From assembly GCA_023423065.1 (NCBI GenBank), contig JAFAGC010000101.1, positions 1 to 7,603 of the forward strand: 7,603 nt of DNA. The letters run 5' to 3'. This DNA comes from Pseudomonadota bacterium (GTDB lineage Bacteria; Pseudomonadota; Gammaproteobacteria; Steroidobacterales; Steroidobacteraceae). A program made the translations under genes and the position numbers. The notes beneath the pieces were generated by a model, which saw only the letters and a program-made list of their open reading frames with translations, was not told the DNA's origin and made no database searches. Positions within the stretch are counted from its first letter, which is position 1; every line of letters begins with the position of its first letter. Positions 1-6,340 of this stretch are shown piece by piece.

Positions 1-124
1 GGTAGCGAAACCCATCGCGTGGGCGACGGCCATGCCGTCAACGCAGACGCACGTAATCGCCGGGACTCATCGAGCCCGAAATCAAGGTCTGTCCCCTTTT
101 GCTAGGAAACGAGGAATGTCCCCA
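1..124. other. Gene-free left edge with dispersed-repeat-like motifs
   Basis: I see no supportable gene here. On the minus strand a frame beginning with ATG at 33-31 is open to the window edge, but only 11 codons are visible, too few to judge. The notable content is two copies of TGTCCCC (90-96 and 117-123, 27 bases apart), each inside a similar word (GGTCTGTCCCC and GGAATGTCCCC), just downstream of the stop of the 158-aa gene. Words of this type recur between genes in many high-GC gammaproteobacterial genomes, so a degenerate dispersed repeat is likely, but copy number cannot be seen from one window. Confidence 0.3.
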
Positions 125-601
125 TTACGGACCGATCCATTTGACGGGTTCGCGGCTGCGCGCGCCGTGTTCGAGCAGCCACGTATAGACGGCTTCGGTC
201 TGTTTCGTATCGATCCACGACTTGTCGTGGATGAACAGCGCGGCCACGCGGTTGTCGTCGAAGATCTGCACCTGGCTGTATTTGCCCATGTGTTGCAGCG
301 CTACGCCGTCGATGTTGTTCATCGTGATTTGGAGTTCGGAGATCAAGAACCCTTCCTCGAGGCTGAACAGGTTCAGGTCGTGCTCGGTCTGCACGTACAC
401 GCAATCGAAGAAGTCCGGCGGATCGTCCGTCTCGACGATCGCCGCCTTGCACTGCTTGCGCACCGCGACGTTCGCCGGCGTGATGCCGGCCGACTCGAGC
501 ATGCGATCGTCCCGCACGGCCGCCTGGACTTCGCGGTAGTTCGATCCGGTGGCGACGGCCGAGGCGAGGGCGGCGACGATGAGTACGGCAAGTGCACGCA
601 T
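125..601 (-). CDS. Exported protein of unknown function, 158 aa
   Basis: I do not recognise this protein. The frame is open further upstream (to 877), but the ATG at 601-599 is the best start. It begins directly with a hydrophobic signal peptide (MRALAVLIVAALASAVATG, residues 1-19), while the upstream extension is arginine- and proline-rich, lacks any export signal and runs through a terminator hairpin. No good ribosome binding site precedes the ATG. The mature part of about 140 residues has two cysteines (C51 and C67) around a PPDFFD stretch, which could form a disulfide in the periplasm. A short alpha/beta-looking C-terminal half follows (LISELQITMNNIDGV, then YSQVQIFDDNRVAALFIHD) and the chain ends KWIGP. 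No enzyme motif is visible. The nearest upstream promoter signal is a sigma-54 site at 783-799, but a strong terminator lies between. I am confident it is a gene and have no view on function. Confidence 0.8.
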   Translation of the reverse strand: MRALAVLIVAALASAVATGSNYREVQAAVRDDRMLESAGITPANVAVRKQCKAAIVETDDPPDFFDCVYVQTEHDLNLFSLEEGFLISELQITMNNIDGVALQHMGKYSQVQIFDDNRVAALFIHDKSWIDTKQTEAVYTWLLEHGARSREPVKWIGP

Positions 602-638
602 GCGCGCACTGTAGGTTGCACGCGCTCCCGCGGGTGTC

Positions 639-651
639 AGCGGACTCCGCT
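639..651. promoter_or_regulatory. 13-bp dyad upstream of the 158-aa gene
   Basis: AGCGGA-C-TCCGCT is a perfect palindrome around one central base, 38 bases upstream of the ATG at 601 and downstream of the terminator at 684-723. It could be an operator, or a 5-bp hairpin with a 3-nt loop in the 5' leader. No regulator family can be named from it. Confidence 0.25.
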
Positions 652-683
652 TGCACTGCAGGCCTGTTCTCACCCGGCCGGGC

Positions 684-723
684 AAAAAAAAACGCGTGCA
701 GGCCCTTCCGTTCCTGCACGCGT
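684..723 (-). terminator. Strong intrinsic (Rho-independent) terminator, minus strand
   Basis: Read on the minus strand, ACGCGTGCAGG (723-713) pairs perfectly over 11 bp with CCTGCACGCGT (702-692) across the 10-nt loop AACGGAAGGG. Eight further T residues follow (691-684). The plus strand has no T tract beyond the other arm, so the terminator is one-directional. It can end a short transcript started at the sigma-54 promoter at 783-799, or the 3' tail of the DUF11 mRNA, whose stop lies 233 bases upstream. Confidence 0.9.
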
Positions 724-774
724 CCGTCCAGCAAAAAGTCTCACGAGGGGGGAGGAGAACATTCCGCAGACGAT
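684..774 (-). ncRNA. Candidate sigma-54-dependent small RNA, about 90 nt
   Basis: The interval is bounded by a consensus -24/-12 promoter (predicted start near 774-771) and by an 11-bp intrinsic terminator with a T tract. No credible reading frame lies between: the only ATG frame (751 down to 670) runs through the terminator stem. The RNA would have an unpaired C-rich 5' part containing CUCCUCCCCCCUC, complementary to Shine-Dalgarno purine tracts, then a small CUCGUGAG hairpin, then the terminator hairpin. It also carries ACGGACG, and ACGGAAG in the terminator loop, which resemble the ANGGA core bound by CsrA/RsmA proteins. Sigma-54-driven small RNAs are established elsewhere (CrcZ and NrsZ of Pseudomonas); I see no sequence identity to them. 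The alternative is a terminated leader of the 158-aa gene, whose start is 83 bases past the terminator. The boundaries are well supported; function is inference. Confidence 0.5.
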
Positions 775-782
775 CTGGATAA

Positions 783-799
783 AGCAATCGCCGTGCCAA
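783..799 (-). promoter_or_regulatory. Sigma-54 (RpoN) -24/-12 promoter
   Basis: The minus strand reads TTGGCACG-GCGA-TTGCT, a full match to the sigma-54 consensus YTGGCACG-N4-TTGCW. The GG lies at 797-796, the GC at 785-784, and the spacing is canonical. Transcription would start near 774-771 and run toward the terminator at 723-684. Sigma-54 promoters need an AAA+ enhancer-binding protein. Its sites would be expected around 870-970, overlapping the 3' end of the DUF11 gene. The clearest dyads there are GCACGTGC (885-892) and a lone TGTTAC half-site (857-862), neither enough to name the activator. Confidence 0.7.
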
Positions 800-955
800 C
801 TCCGAAAACCGCGGATCGGGACCGCTGCCCGGCCGAATTCGCGATTTGACCGGCCTGTTACAACCCGGCGTTCCCATCGGGAGTGCACGTGCTCCGAAAT
901 CGCTTCAGTGCGGTGCAGCGGACGGGCGATCGCCTACGGAAACGGCCCATCCGGC

Positions 956-3900
956 CTAGTTGATGCGGACCCGGAACGTGACCGTGAAGCTCGGAGTACC
1001 GCCCGCGGCCCCGTTCATCGGGCCTGTCGGTGCGATGCGCACGGCGCGGATCAGCGGGTCGTAGCCGTCGGGGTTCGGTGCGGGCGTGTGGTTCCAGGGA
1101 CCGGCCGGGCCGTCCCTGGAATACGTGACATTGGCCGCGTAGTTGTACGTGAGGCCGCTCGGCGTCGCACCGTTCGTGAACGTGACGGGATTGCCCAGGG
1201 ACGTGCCCACGTACATCGCGGCATCCGCCGGGATGGCATCCGTGATCACCAGGGTATTGGCGTCCACGGCGCCCGGCCCACTGTTCGTGGCCTGGATCTC
1301 GTATTCCACCACCGCCTGCGGAATGCGTTTCGGATTGGAGGTGCTGACCGGATCCGAGATCACGCGCGAGATCTTGAGGATGGTCAGGGACGGACGCGGG
1401 ATCTCGACCACGAAGCTGCCGACGCCCAGATCCGACACCAGGTTCTCGACGCCTTCACGGGCCGTGACGTTCACGGTCCAGCCACCTTCCGGCGCATTCG
1501 CCGGCAGCGTGAATGCGTATTCGAAAGTGCACAGTGACGAGGTCGTGGAGCTGCAGGTCGCGGGCGAGCCGCTGCCGCCCTGCACCACATTCATCGCGGT
1601 GGACGGCAGCACGACGGTGCCCGATGGGTTCGAAATGACGACGTTCGCGTCCCTGATGTCGAAGCCGCCGAACGGATCGCTCACGACCGCGCGCACGTAC
1701 ACGGTCGCGCCGGGCGCGAACGTGCCGGTCGCGACTCCGCCGGAGAACGGCAGGTTGTACGTCGTCACGCTGTCGACGTTGATGACCGTCGCGCTGTCGA
1801 GCTCGACGAGCGAATAGTTGGTTCCACTGTGGGGCGTGAGGCTGACGGAACGAGTACCGCTGCCGCTGCTGATGTTCGTGACTTCGAGCGAGAACGTCGA
1901 TCCCGCCGGGGCGGTCGCGCCCGCGGCATCGAGTATGAAGGTCCGCAATTGCGTGGTACCGCTCGTGAACGAACCCTGGGCCGTGTCGATTACGCCGAGC
2001 ACCGAATTGCGCAACGTCACGCGCACGGTACGGGTAGTGTTGGAGGTCGAGCCGGTACGCGCCATGTACAGGTGCACGTTGAATTCGTCGGGATTCAACG
2101 TGAGCGCCGTCTGCAGGGCCGGCGCGAGCACGAAGGTCCGCGATTGGCCTTCGTCGAGATTGATCGCGGCGTGCGTTCCCGAAGGGCGGTTGCGGGAAAG
2201 GACGCTCGAATCGCGCAGGTAGAGCTGCTTGGTGCCTTCGCCGGCAACCTGCGACGGCGACACGAGCACGGTCGGCGCGGAAGGCGTCGCACCGACGCCG
2301 TTGGGATTGTCGATGGCCGCGGTATTGGCGATCGGGGATTCGGGCGGGACGTCCTCGACCGTGACGTCGAACACCAGGGTCACCGAGCCGTTCGCGGAGA
2401 TCGAGATTCCCGACACCGTCAGTTCGCCGTTGCCGTTGGCGCCGGCGGGCGCCGGTGAAAAGCTGCTCGCCGCGCCGCCAGGCACGGACACGAAGCCGTC
2501 GAAGGCCGTGTTCGCGGGCACGCTGTCGGTCAGCGTGACGCCGGCCGCGGGATGCCCGGCGGATTCGGCGATCGTCACCGTGTAGCGCAGCGTGTCGCCC
2601 GGATTCGCCTCACCGCCGTTGAGGTCGATCACGGCCTTCGTGGACGTGGACAGGTTCGGGCCCACCACCACCGTCACGTCGGAGGCCGTGTTGTCGTCGG
2701 TATCGAAGTCGAAGCTCGGCGTGCTCAGGGTCACGGTGTTCGTCACGCCGGGCACCGCGGAACCGGTGACGTTGACCACGATGTCGAGCGGCGGCAGCGA
2801 GCTGCCGGCGTTGATCGTCGGTGCGTGAGTGCAGGTCACGGTCTGGCCGGAGTTCGTGCAGTTCCAGCCCGTGCCCGTGAACGAGTTGTAGGTGAGGCCG
2901 GCGGGCAACACGTCGGTCACCGTGACCGTGTTGTCCTCCCGTTCGAATCCGGTCGCATTGGACACCACGACGGTGTAGGTGCCGGTCGAGCCCGCGACGA
3001 AATTTCCGGTGTGCGACACCGTCGCGGAGAGGTTCACGGCCGGATCCGACGTCGCGCTCACGATCTGCGCCATGAGCAGCACGAGGTCGGCGCCAGCGGA
3101 GTAGGTAGTCGTGCCGCTCGTCTGGCCGGGCGAAAGCAACGCGCTGACGTCGTACTGGTCGACGTCGATGCCGTAACTGGTGAGCACGCCCTGCGTGTTG
3201 ACGGTGCCATCGAACTGCTGCGTGGCGGGAACGCTGCCGGCGGGAATCAGGCCGTCGTCGAGCAGCGTGCCGTTGAAACGCAGCGCCTCGCCGAAGCCGC
3301 CGGAGGCATCGGAATTCTGCGGATCGCCCTCGAGCGTGAACACCGCGACGCGGCCGTCGATGTTCGATGCCGGCACGCGGAACCCGTCGGGCGTCAGCGT
3401 GACCTGGCTGCCGTAGAAATAGTCGAGTCCGTCGAAGATGTTGATCGCGCGCAGCCGTTCGCCCGCGCCCTCGTAGATCACGACCAGCGCCCATCCACCG
3501 ACGACGGCCTGCGACCCGCAATGGGGATTGCCGGTATGCACCGTGAGGCCGCCGAACGTGTAGCTGCCGTTGCCGGATACCAGGTTGGTGACGACGGCGA
3601 ATCCGCCGAAGAAGGGGAAGTCGGTGCCGTTGTCGAAGGTCCGCGAGAACGTGCGAGTCGCGTTGACGACGTTGCCGTTCAACGTCACCGAAGTGTCGAA
3701 CGAGCCGCTGCCGGTCCACGAGCCGCCCCAGTACAGATAGGCCGCGCGCACCGTGCGTCCGGCCGGAATGCCCGACAGGGCCTGGGTGCTCGTGGAATTG
3801 ACCGTGCAGGGCGTGCCGGTATTGGGCGAATTGCGCAACGAGCCGCCCGTCGTGACGAAGTTGATGTTGCCGGTGTCGCGCGTGTAACGCGTGATGGCCT

Positions 3901-4006
3901 GCGCGGACGCATCGCGGCCGCACAGCAGCAGCGCGATCGCGAGCAACGCAAGAGAACACCCACGGGACAGGAGCCCGCGGGTGCCGTGACCCGACACCTC
4001 TCTCAT
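956..4006 (-). CDS. Large exported protein with DUF11-type repeats, 1016 aa
   Basis: This is a secreted or surface protein with no enzyme motif, built of beta-sandwich domains. Residues 1-35 are a signal peptide (hydrophobic core SLALLAIALLLCG, likely cleavage ASA/QA). Residues 40-318 form the N-terminal domain common in DUF11/DUF3344 proteins (RAAYLYWGGSW at 87-97, GGWALVVIYEGAG at 170-182). Two DUF11-like units follow at about 322-448 and 450-584, each with the typical TDxxPA turn (TDVLPAG, TDSVPAN). About 590-740 and 745-870 are further beta-rich segments, the latter with a cysteine pair (C818/C826). About 872-1016 is a last DUF11-like domain (TDAIPAD). There is no sortase motif, PEP-CTERM or C-terminal membrane helix, so retention at the surface is unclear. 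The ATG at 4006 has no strong ribosome site, and the next in-frame starts would remove the signal peptide's n-region. It lies 98 bases downstream of the sigma/anti-sigma gene and is probably its target. A role in adhesion or envelope structure is inference. Confidence 0.9.
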   Translation of the reverse strand: MREVSGHGTRGLLSRGCSLALLAIALLLCGRDASAQAITRYTRDTGNINFVTTGGSLRNSPNTGTPCTVNSTSTQALSGIPAGRTVRAAYLYWGGSWTGSGSFDTSVTLNGNVVNATRTFSRTFDNGTDFPFFGGFAVVTNLVSGNGSYTFGGLTVHTGNPHCGSQAVVGGWALVVIYEGAGERLRAINIFDGLDYFYGSQVTLTPDGFRVPASNIDGRVAVFTLEGDPQNSDASGGFGEALRFNGTLLDDGLIPAGSVPATQQFDGTVNTQGVLTSYGIDVDQYDVSALLSPGQTSGTTTYSAGADLVLLMAQIVSATSDPAVNLSATVSHTGNFVAGSTGTYTVVVSNATGFEREDNTVTVTDVLPAGLTYNSFTGTGWNCTNSGQTVTCTHAPTINAGSSLPPLDIVVNVTGSAVPGVTNTVTLSTPSFDFDTDDNTASDVTVVVGPNLSTSTKAVIDLNGGEANPGDTLRYTVTIAESAGHPAAGVTLTDSVPANTAFDGFVSVPGGAASSFSPAPAGANGNGELTVSGISISANGSVTLVFDVTVEDVPPESPIANTAAIDNPNGVGATPSAPTVLVSPSQVAGEGTKQLYLRDSSVLSRNRPSGTHAAINLDEGQSRTFVLAPALQTALTLNPDEFNVHLYMARTGSTSNTTRTVRVTLRNSVLGVIDTAQGSFTSGTTQLRTFILDAAGATAPAGSTFSLEVTNISSGSGTRSVSLTPHSGTNYSLVELDSATVINVDSVTTYNLPFSGGVATGTFAPGATVYVRAVVSDPFGGFDIRDANVVISNPSGTVVLPSTAMNVVQGGSGSPATCSSTTSSLCTFEYAFTLPANAPEGGWTVNVTAREGVENLVSDLGVGSFVVEIPRPSLTILKISRVISDPVSTSNPKRIPQAVVEYEIQATNSGPGAVDANTLVITDAIPADAAMYVGTSLGNPVTFTNGATPSGLTYNYAANVTYSRDGPAGPWNHTPAPNPDGYDPLIRAVRIAPTGPMNGAAGGTPSFTVTFRVRIN
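3957..3983 (-). promoter_or_regulatory. Strong mRNA hairpin inside codons 8-17 of the DUF11 gene
   Basis: In the minus-strand mRNA, CACCCGCGGG (3983-3974) pairs with CCCGTGGGTG (3966-3957) across the 7-nt loop CTCCTGT: ten pairs including one G-U wobble. It begins 23 bases into the coding sequence, close enough to affect translation initiation, and has no T tract, so it is not a terminator. Chance formation in G/C-rich coding DNA cannot be excluded. Confidence 0.3.
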
Positions 4007-4105
4007 GGGAATCGACTTTATTGCGCTGCGACGCGGCGGACGCGGACCGGGCTCTCATAATGCGGCGACCGCCGGCCGCGGATTGAGACCGGCATCACAG
4101 CGGAT

Positions 4106-4954
4106 TCACGCCATCAGGAATGCGGCTAGCAAGGTGAACACCACCACCGAGGCGGCGATACCTATCCACCGCCTCGCGGGATGCCGCGCCAGCCGGCGCA
4201 GTTCGAGCCGTGTCTCGATGTCGCTCCAGACCTGCGCGGGCGGCGGCGCGATGCGCACTTCGCGTGTCTCGAGAAAGGCGAGCCTGTCTTCCCAGGTCCG
4301 CACCAGTCCGGTCAACCGTGGCGACACCAGCCAGCGCTGGAAGCGCCTTCGCGCGCGACCGCGCAGCGTGCCGAGCGCGTACTCGGCCGCGAGGCGATCG
4401 AGCAGCTCGCGGTTCGCGGTCTTGCGCATCGGCCTGCCCTGTTCGACGACCGCCGGCAGGTCGCGAAGCTGCAGGAGGCCGCGCCGAATCCGTCCGCGCA
4501 CGCTGACCGGCGATCGCGTGATGTCCGCGATCTCCTCGCACGAACGTCCGTCGACGTAGGCGAGCGTGAGGCACTGGCGCGTGACCTCGTCGAGCGTCGC
4601 GATGTGTTCTTCGAGCACTTCGAGCGTCGGCATCTCGTAGGGAAGATCGTCCGCGATCGCGCGTTCGTGACCGAGACGATCGATCGCGCAGTAGCGCGTC
4701 AGCGTCGATATCCAGGCGAGCGCGCGACCGCGGTGCGCTTCGAACGATCCCGCACGTTCCCAGACGAGAAGGTAGACGTCGCGCAGCACCTCTTCGGCCA
4801 TCGGGCTCCGCCGCACCATGCGCAGCAACTTCGCGAACAACAGCGGGGAAGTCTCGTCGTAGAGTGTGCGAAGGGCATGCGCATCCCGCGCCGCGCATCC
4901 TTGCAACAGCCTTGCGAGCTCGATCTCCCGCGACGCTGGGTCGCTCCGATGCAT
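4106..4954 (-). CDS. ECF sigma factor fused to a membrane-anchored RskA-type anti-sigma segment, 282 aa
   Basis: A start at ATG 4954-4952 is preferred because AAGGA sits 5 bases upstream; a TTG at 4972 would add six residues. Residues about 27-95 are sigma region 2 (LRTLYDETSPLLFAKLLRMV, then AEEVLRDVYLLVWERAGSF, then AWISTLTRYCAIDRL). About 115-166 are region 4 with its helix-turn-helix (RQCLTLAYVDGRSCEEIADI, then SVRGRIRRGLLQLRDL). After a linker of about ten residues, 179-255 matches the cytoplasmic part of RskA-like anti-sigma factors (LLDRLAAEYALGTLRGRARRRF, then PPPAQVWSDIETRL). A single transmembrane helix (RWIGIAASVVVFTLLAAFLMA, about 262-282) ends the chain. Sigma and anti-sigma are normally separate proteins; here the frame continues through the Met where the anti-sigma would usually start, with no stop. 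The usual periplasmic sensor domain is absent, and only 98 bases separate the stop from the DUF11 start. The protein probably holds its own sigma part at the membrane, with release by an unknown signal. It lies upstream of the DUF11 gene and divergent from the MFS gene. Confidence 0.85.
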   Translation of the reverse strand: MHRSDPASREIELARLLQGCAARDAHALRTLYDETSPLLFAKLLRMVRRSPMAEEVLRDVYLLVWERAGSFEAHRGRALAWISTLTRYCAIDRLGHERAIADDLPYEMPTLEVLEEHIATLDEVTRQCLTLAYVDGRSCEEIADITRSPVSVRGRIRRGLLQLRDLPAVVEQGRPMRKTANRELLDRLAAEYALGTLRGRARRRFQRWLVSPRLTGLVRTWEDRLAFLETREVRIAPPPAQVWSDIETRLELRRLARHPARRWIGIAASVVVFTLLAAFLMA

Positions 4955-4959
4955 GACGA

Positions 4960-4964
4960 TCCTT
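4960..4964 (-). promoter_or_regulatory. Ribosome binding site fixing the sigma gene start
   Basis: AAGGA on the minus strand, five bases before ATG 4954-4952. It supports that Met over the TTG at 4972, in front of which no purine tract is spaced correctly. Confidence 0.55.
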
Positions 4965-5000
4965 GCCGGCAACTCGGAGACATCAGACTAGCACGGGAGT

Positions 5001-5022
5001 GCGCATTTACCCGAGAATGCGC
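5001..5022. promoter_or_regulatory. Dyad in the divergent sigma/MFS intergenic region
   Basis: GCGCATT (5001-5007) and AATGCGC (5016-5022) are perfect 7-bp arms around an 8-base spacer. The site lies between the divergent sigma and MFS genes, and its right arm covers the MFS candidate ATG at 5017. It could be an operator for a repressor of the pump, or a hairpin that hides the start codon. Promoters for the two genes are not clear: a TCTGA (-10-like for ECF sigma factors) lies on the minus strand at 4984-4988, without a convincing -35 box. Confidence 0.35.
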
Positions 5023-6261
5023 GGCCCCATGACCGGATCCCGCGCCGCCCTCACCTTCGTCCTGCTGTCTGTTTTCATCGACAGTCTCGGCTTCGGCATC
5101 ATCATTCCGTCGTTGCCGACGGTGATCATGGAACTCACCGGGGAACCGGTAAGTACTGCGGCCGATTGGAGCGGCTACCTGCTTGCGGTATACGCGCTGC
5201 TGCAGTTCTTCATGGCGCCCGTGTTCGGGAATCTCAGCGACCGGTTCGGCCGCCGGCCCCTGCTGTTGCTGTCGTTGTTCGCGTTCGGCGTGGATTTCCT
5301 GCTGACCGGTCTCGCGACGTCGATGACGTGGCTGTTCCTCGGCCGCGCGTTCGCGGGAGTTTTCGGCGCATCGTTCGCGGCGGCGGGCGCGTACATCGGC
5401 GACATCAGCAACGACGACAACCGGGCGAAGAACTTCGGACTCATCGGCGCGGCGTGGGGTTTCGGTTTTACGCTGGGTCCGGTCATCGGCGGCTTCGTCG
5501 CCGAGCACCTGGGATCGCGCGCGCCGTTTTTCGTGGCCGCGGCGCTGGCGCTCTCGAACGTGGTGTTCGGATTTTTCGTGTTGCCCGAATCGTTGCCGCC
5601 CGAGCGGCGCCGCAAGTTCGAATGGGTGCGCGCGAATCCGTTCGGCGCGTTCCGCAGCCTGGCCCACCTGCCGATGGTCGCGGGACTGCTGTTCGCGGTG
5701 TTCCTGTACCAGGTCGCGCACGATTCGCTGCCCGCGGTGTGGATGTTCTACACGCAGCACAAGTTCGGCTGGGGGCCGGCCGAGATGGGGTTGTCGCTCA
5801 CGTTCGTGGGGATCATGACGGTGATCGTGATGGGCGGACTCACCGGTGTCGTGGTGCGCAAGATCGGCGAGCGCAGCGCGATCATTCTCGGGTTCTCGCT
5901 GATGACGGTCGGATTCCTGGGCTACGCGCTCGCGACTCAAGGCTGGATGCTGTACACGGCCATCGCCATCGGCTCGCTCGGCGGCATCGCGAATCCGAGC
6001 GTGCAGAGCGTGATGTCGAAACAGGCCGGGCCGTCCGCACAAGGCGAACTGCAGGGCGCGAACGCCAGCATCGCAAGCGTCGCGGCCATCATCTCGCCCA
6101 TCTTCATGACGCAGGTGTTCAGCCACTTCGCGGCGCCCGATGCGCCGGTCGAGCTGCCGGGCGCGCCCTACCTGATCTCCGCCGTGTTCGTGTTCTGCTG
6201 CGTGCTCATCTGCGCCCGCGCGGTGAAGCGGTCGGTCCCGGGTGAGAAGCCGCGGAGTTAG
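5017..6261 (+). CDS. TetA-like MFS drug/proton antiporter, 414 aa
   Basis: An inner-membrane transporter of the major facilitator superfamily, closest in style to the TCR/TetA (12-helix, drug:H+ antiport) group. Helix 1 carries the FIDSLGFGIIIPSLPTVI signature (residues 20-37). MFS motif A is GNLSDRFGRRP (71-81, loop 2-3), and antiporter motif C is GLIGAAWGFGFTLGPVIGG (141-159, helix 5). A charged central loop (PESLPPERRRKFEWVRANPFGAFRSL) separates the two six-helix halves. The second half ends at about residue 402 with a short basic tail (KRSVPGEKPRS). Length is normal for TetA-type pumps. The frame is open back to a TTG at 4963, but that extension is polar; ATG 5017 or ATG 5029 fits the family's short N terminus, and neither has a good ribosome site. 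The substrate cannot be told from sequence, so tetracycline resistance should not be assumed. No TetR-type regulator is adjacent. Confidence 0.9.
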   Translation: MRGPMTGSRAALTFVLLSVFIDSLGFGIIIPSLPTVIMELTGEPVSTAADWSGYLLAVYALLQFFMAPVFGNLSDRFGRRPLLLLSLFAFGVDFLLTGLATSMTWLFLGRAFAGVFGASFAAAGAYIGDISNDDNRAKNFGLIGAAWGFGFTLGPVIGGFVAEHLGSRAPFFVAAALALSNVVFGFFVLPESLPPERRRKFEWVRANPFGAFRSLAHLPMVAGLLFAVFLYQVAHDSLPAVWMFYTQHKFGWGPAEMGLSLTFVGIMTVIVMGGLTGVVVRKIGERSAIILGFSLMTVGFLGYALATQGWMLYTAIAIGSLGGIANPSVQSVMSKQAGPSAQGELQGANASIASVAAIISPIFMTQVFSHFAAPDAPVELPGAPYLISAVFVFCCVLICARAVKRSVPGEKPRS

Positions 6262-6282
6262 CGTAAAACCCGGGCTGTCAGC

Positions 6283-6340
6283 ATCCTCCCACAGCAATGC
6301 GTCGCCTGCGGCGGATGCGCGTCGCGGAGGATTGGTTTTT
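6283..6340 (+). terminator. Terminator-like hairpin after the MFS gene
   Basis: ATCCTCC (6283-6289) pairs with GGAGGAT (6326-6332), enclosing an inner hairpin (CGCC 6303-6306 with GGCG 6310-6313, extended by wobble pairs). TGG and five T residues (6336-6340) follow. It starts 22 bases after the MFS stop. The stem is long and interrupted and the T tract is short, so this is weaker than the terminator at 684-723. Confidence 0.4.

Noticed and set aside
670..751. Possible small peptide starting at the ATG within the candidate RNA
   Set aside because: Its codons run through the terminator stem and T tract, so a terminated RNA would not contain a stop codon, and no ribosome site precedes it.
857..865. 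TGTTACAA as a CbrB-type enhancer for the sigma-54 promoter
   Set aside because: CbrB sites are pairs of TGTTAC and GTAACA about 14-16 bases apart. Only one half is present.
602..877. Upstream extension of the 158-aa gene to ATG 877
   Set aside because: The extra 92 residues have no export or domain signal, would bury the signal peptide internally and are encoded across a terminator and promoter.
32..1537. 501-aa plus-strand open frame over the left third of the window
   Set aside because: It is antisense to the 158-aa and DUF11 genes, crosses the sigma-54 promoter and terminator, and its product is a low-complexity Arg/Gly/Asp-rich string with no domain. This is typical of high-GC antisense frames.
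2552..4060. 502-aa plus-strand frame and a 482-aa alternative minus frame (2610-4058) over the DUF11 gene
   Set aside because: Both are shadows of the 1016-aa gene, which has a signal peptide and coherent DUF11 domains. The shadows are rich in Arg, His, Gly and Asp without structure.
4181..6297. Long frames antisense to the sigma and MFS genes (4181-5032 plus, 4699-6297 minus) and 5166-6245 in another plus frame
   Set aside because: Composition is that of shadow frames, and each conflicts with a gene carrying recognisable family motifs.
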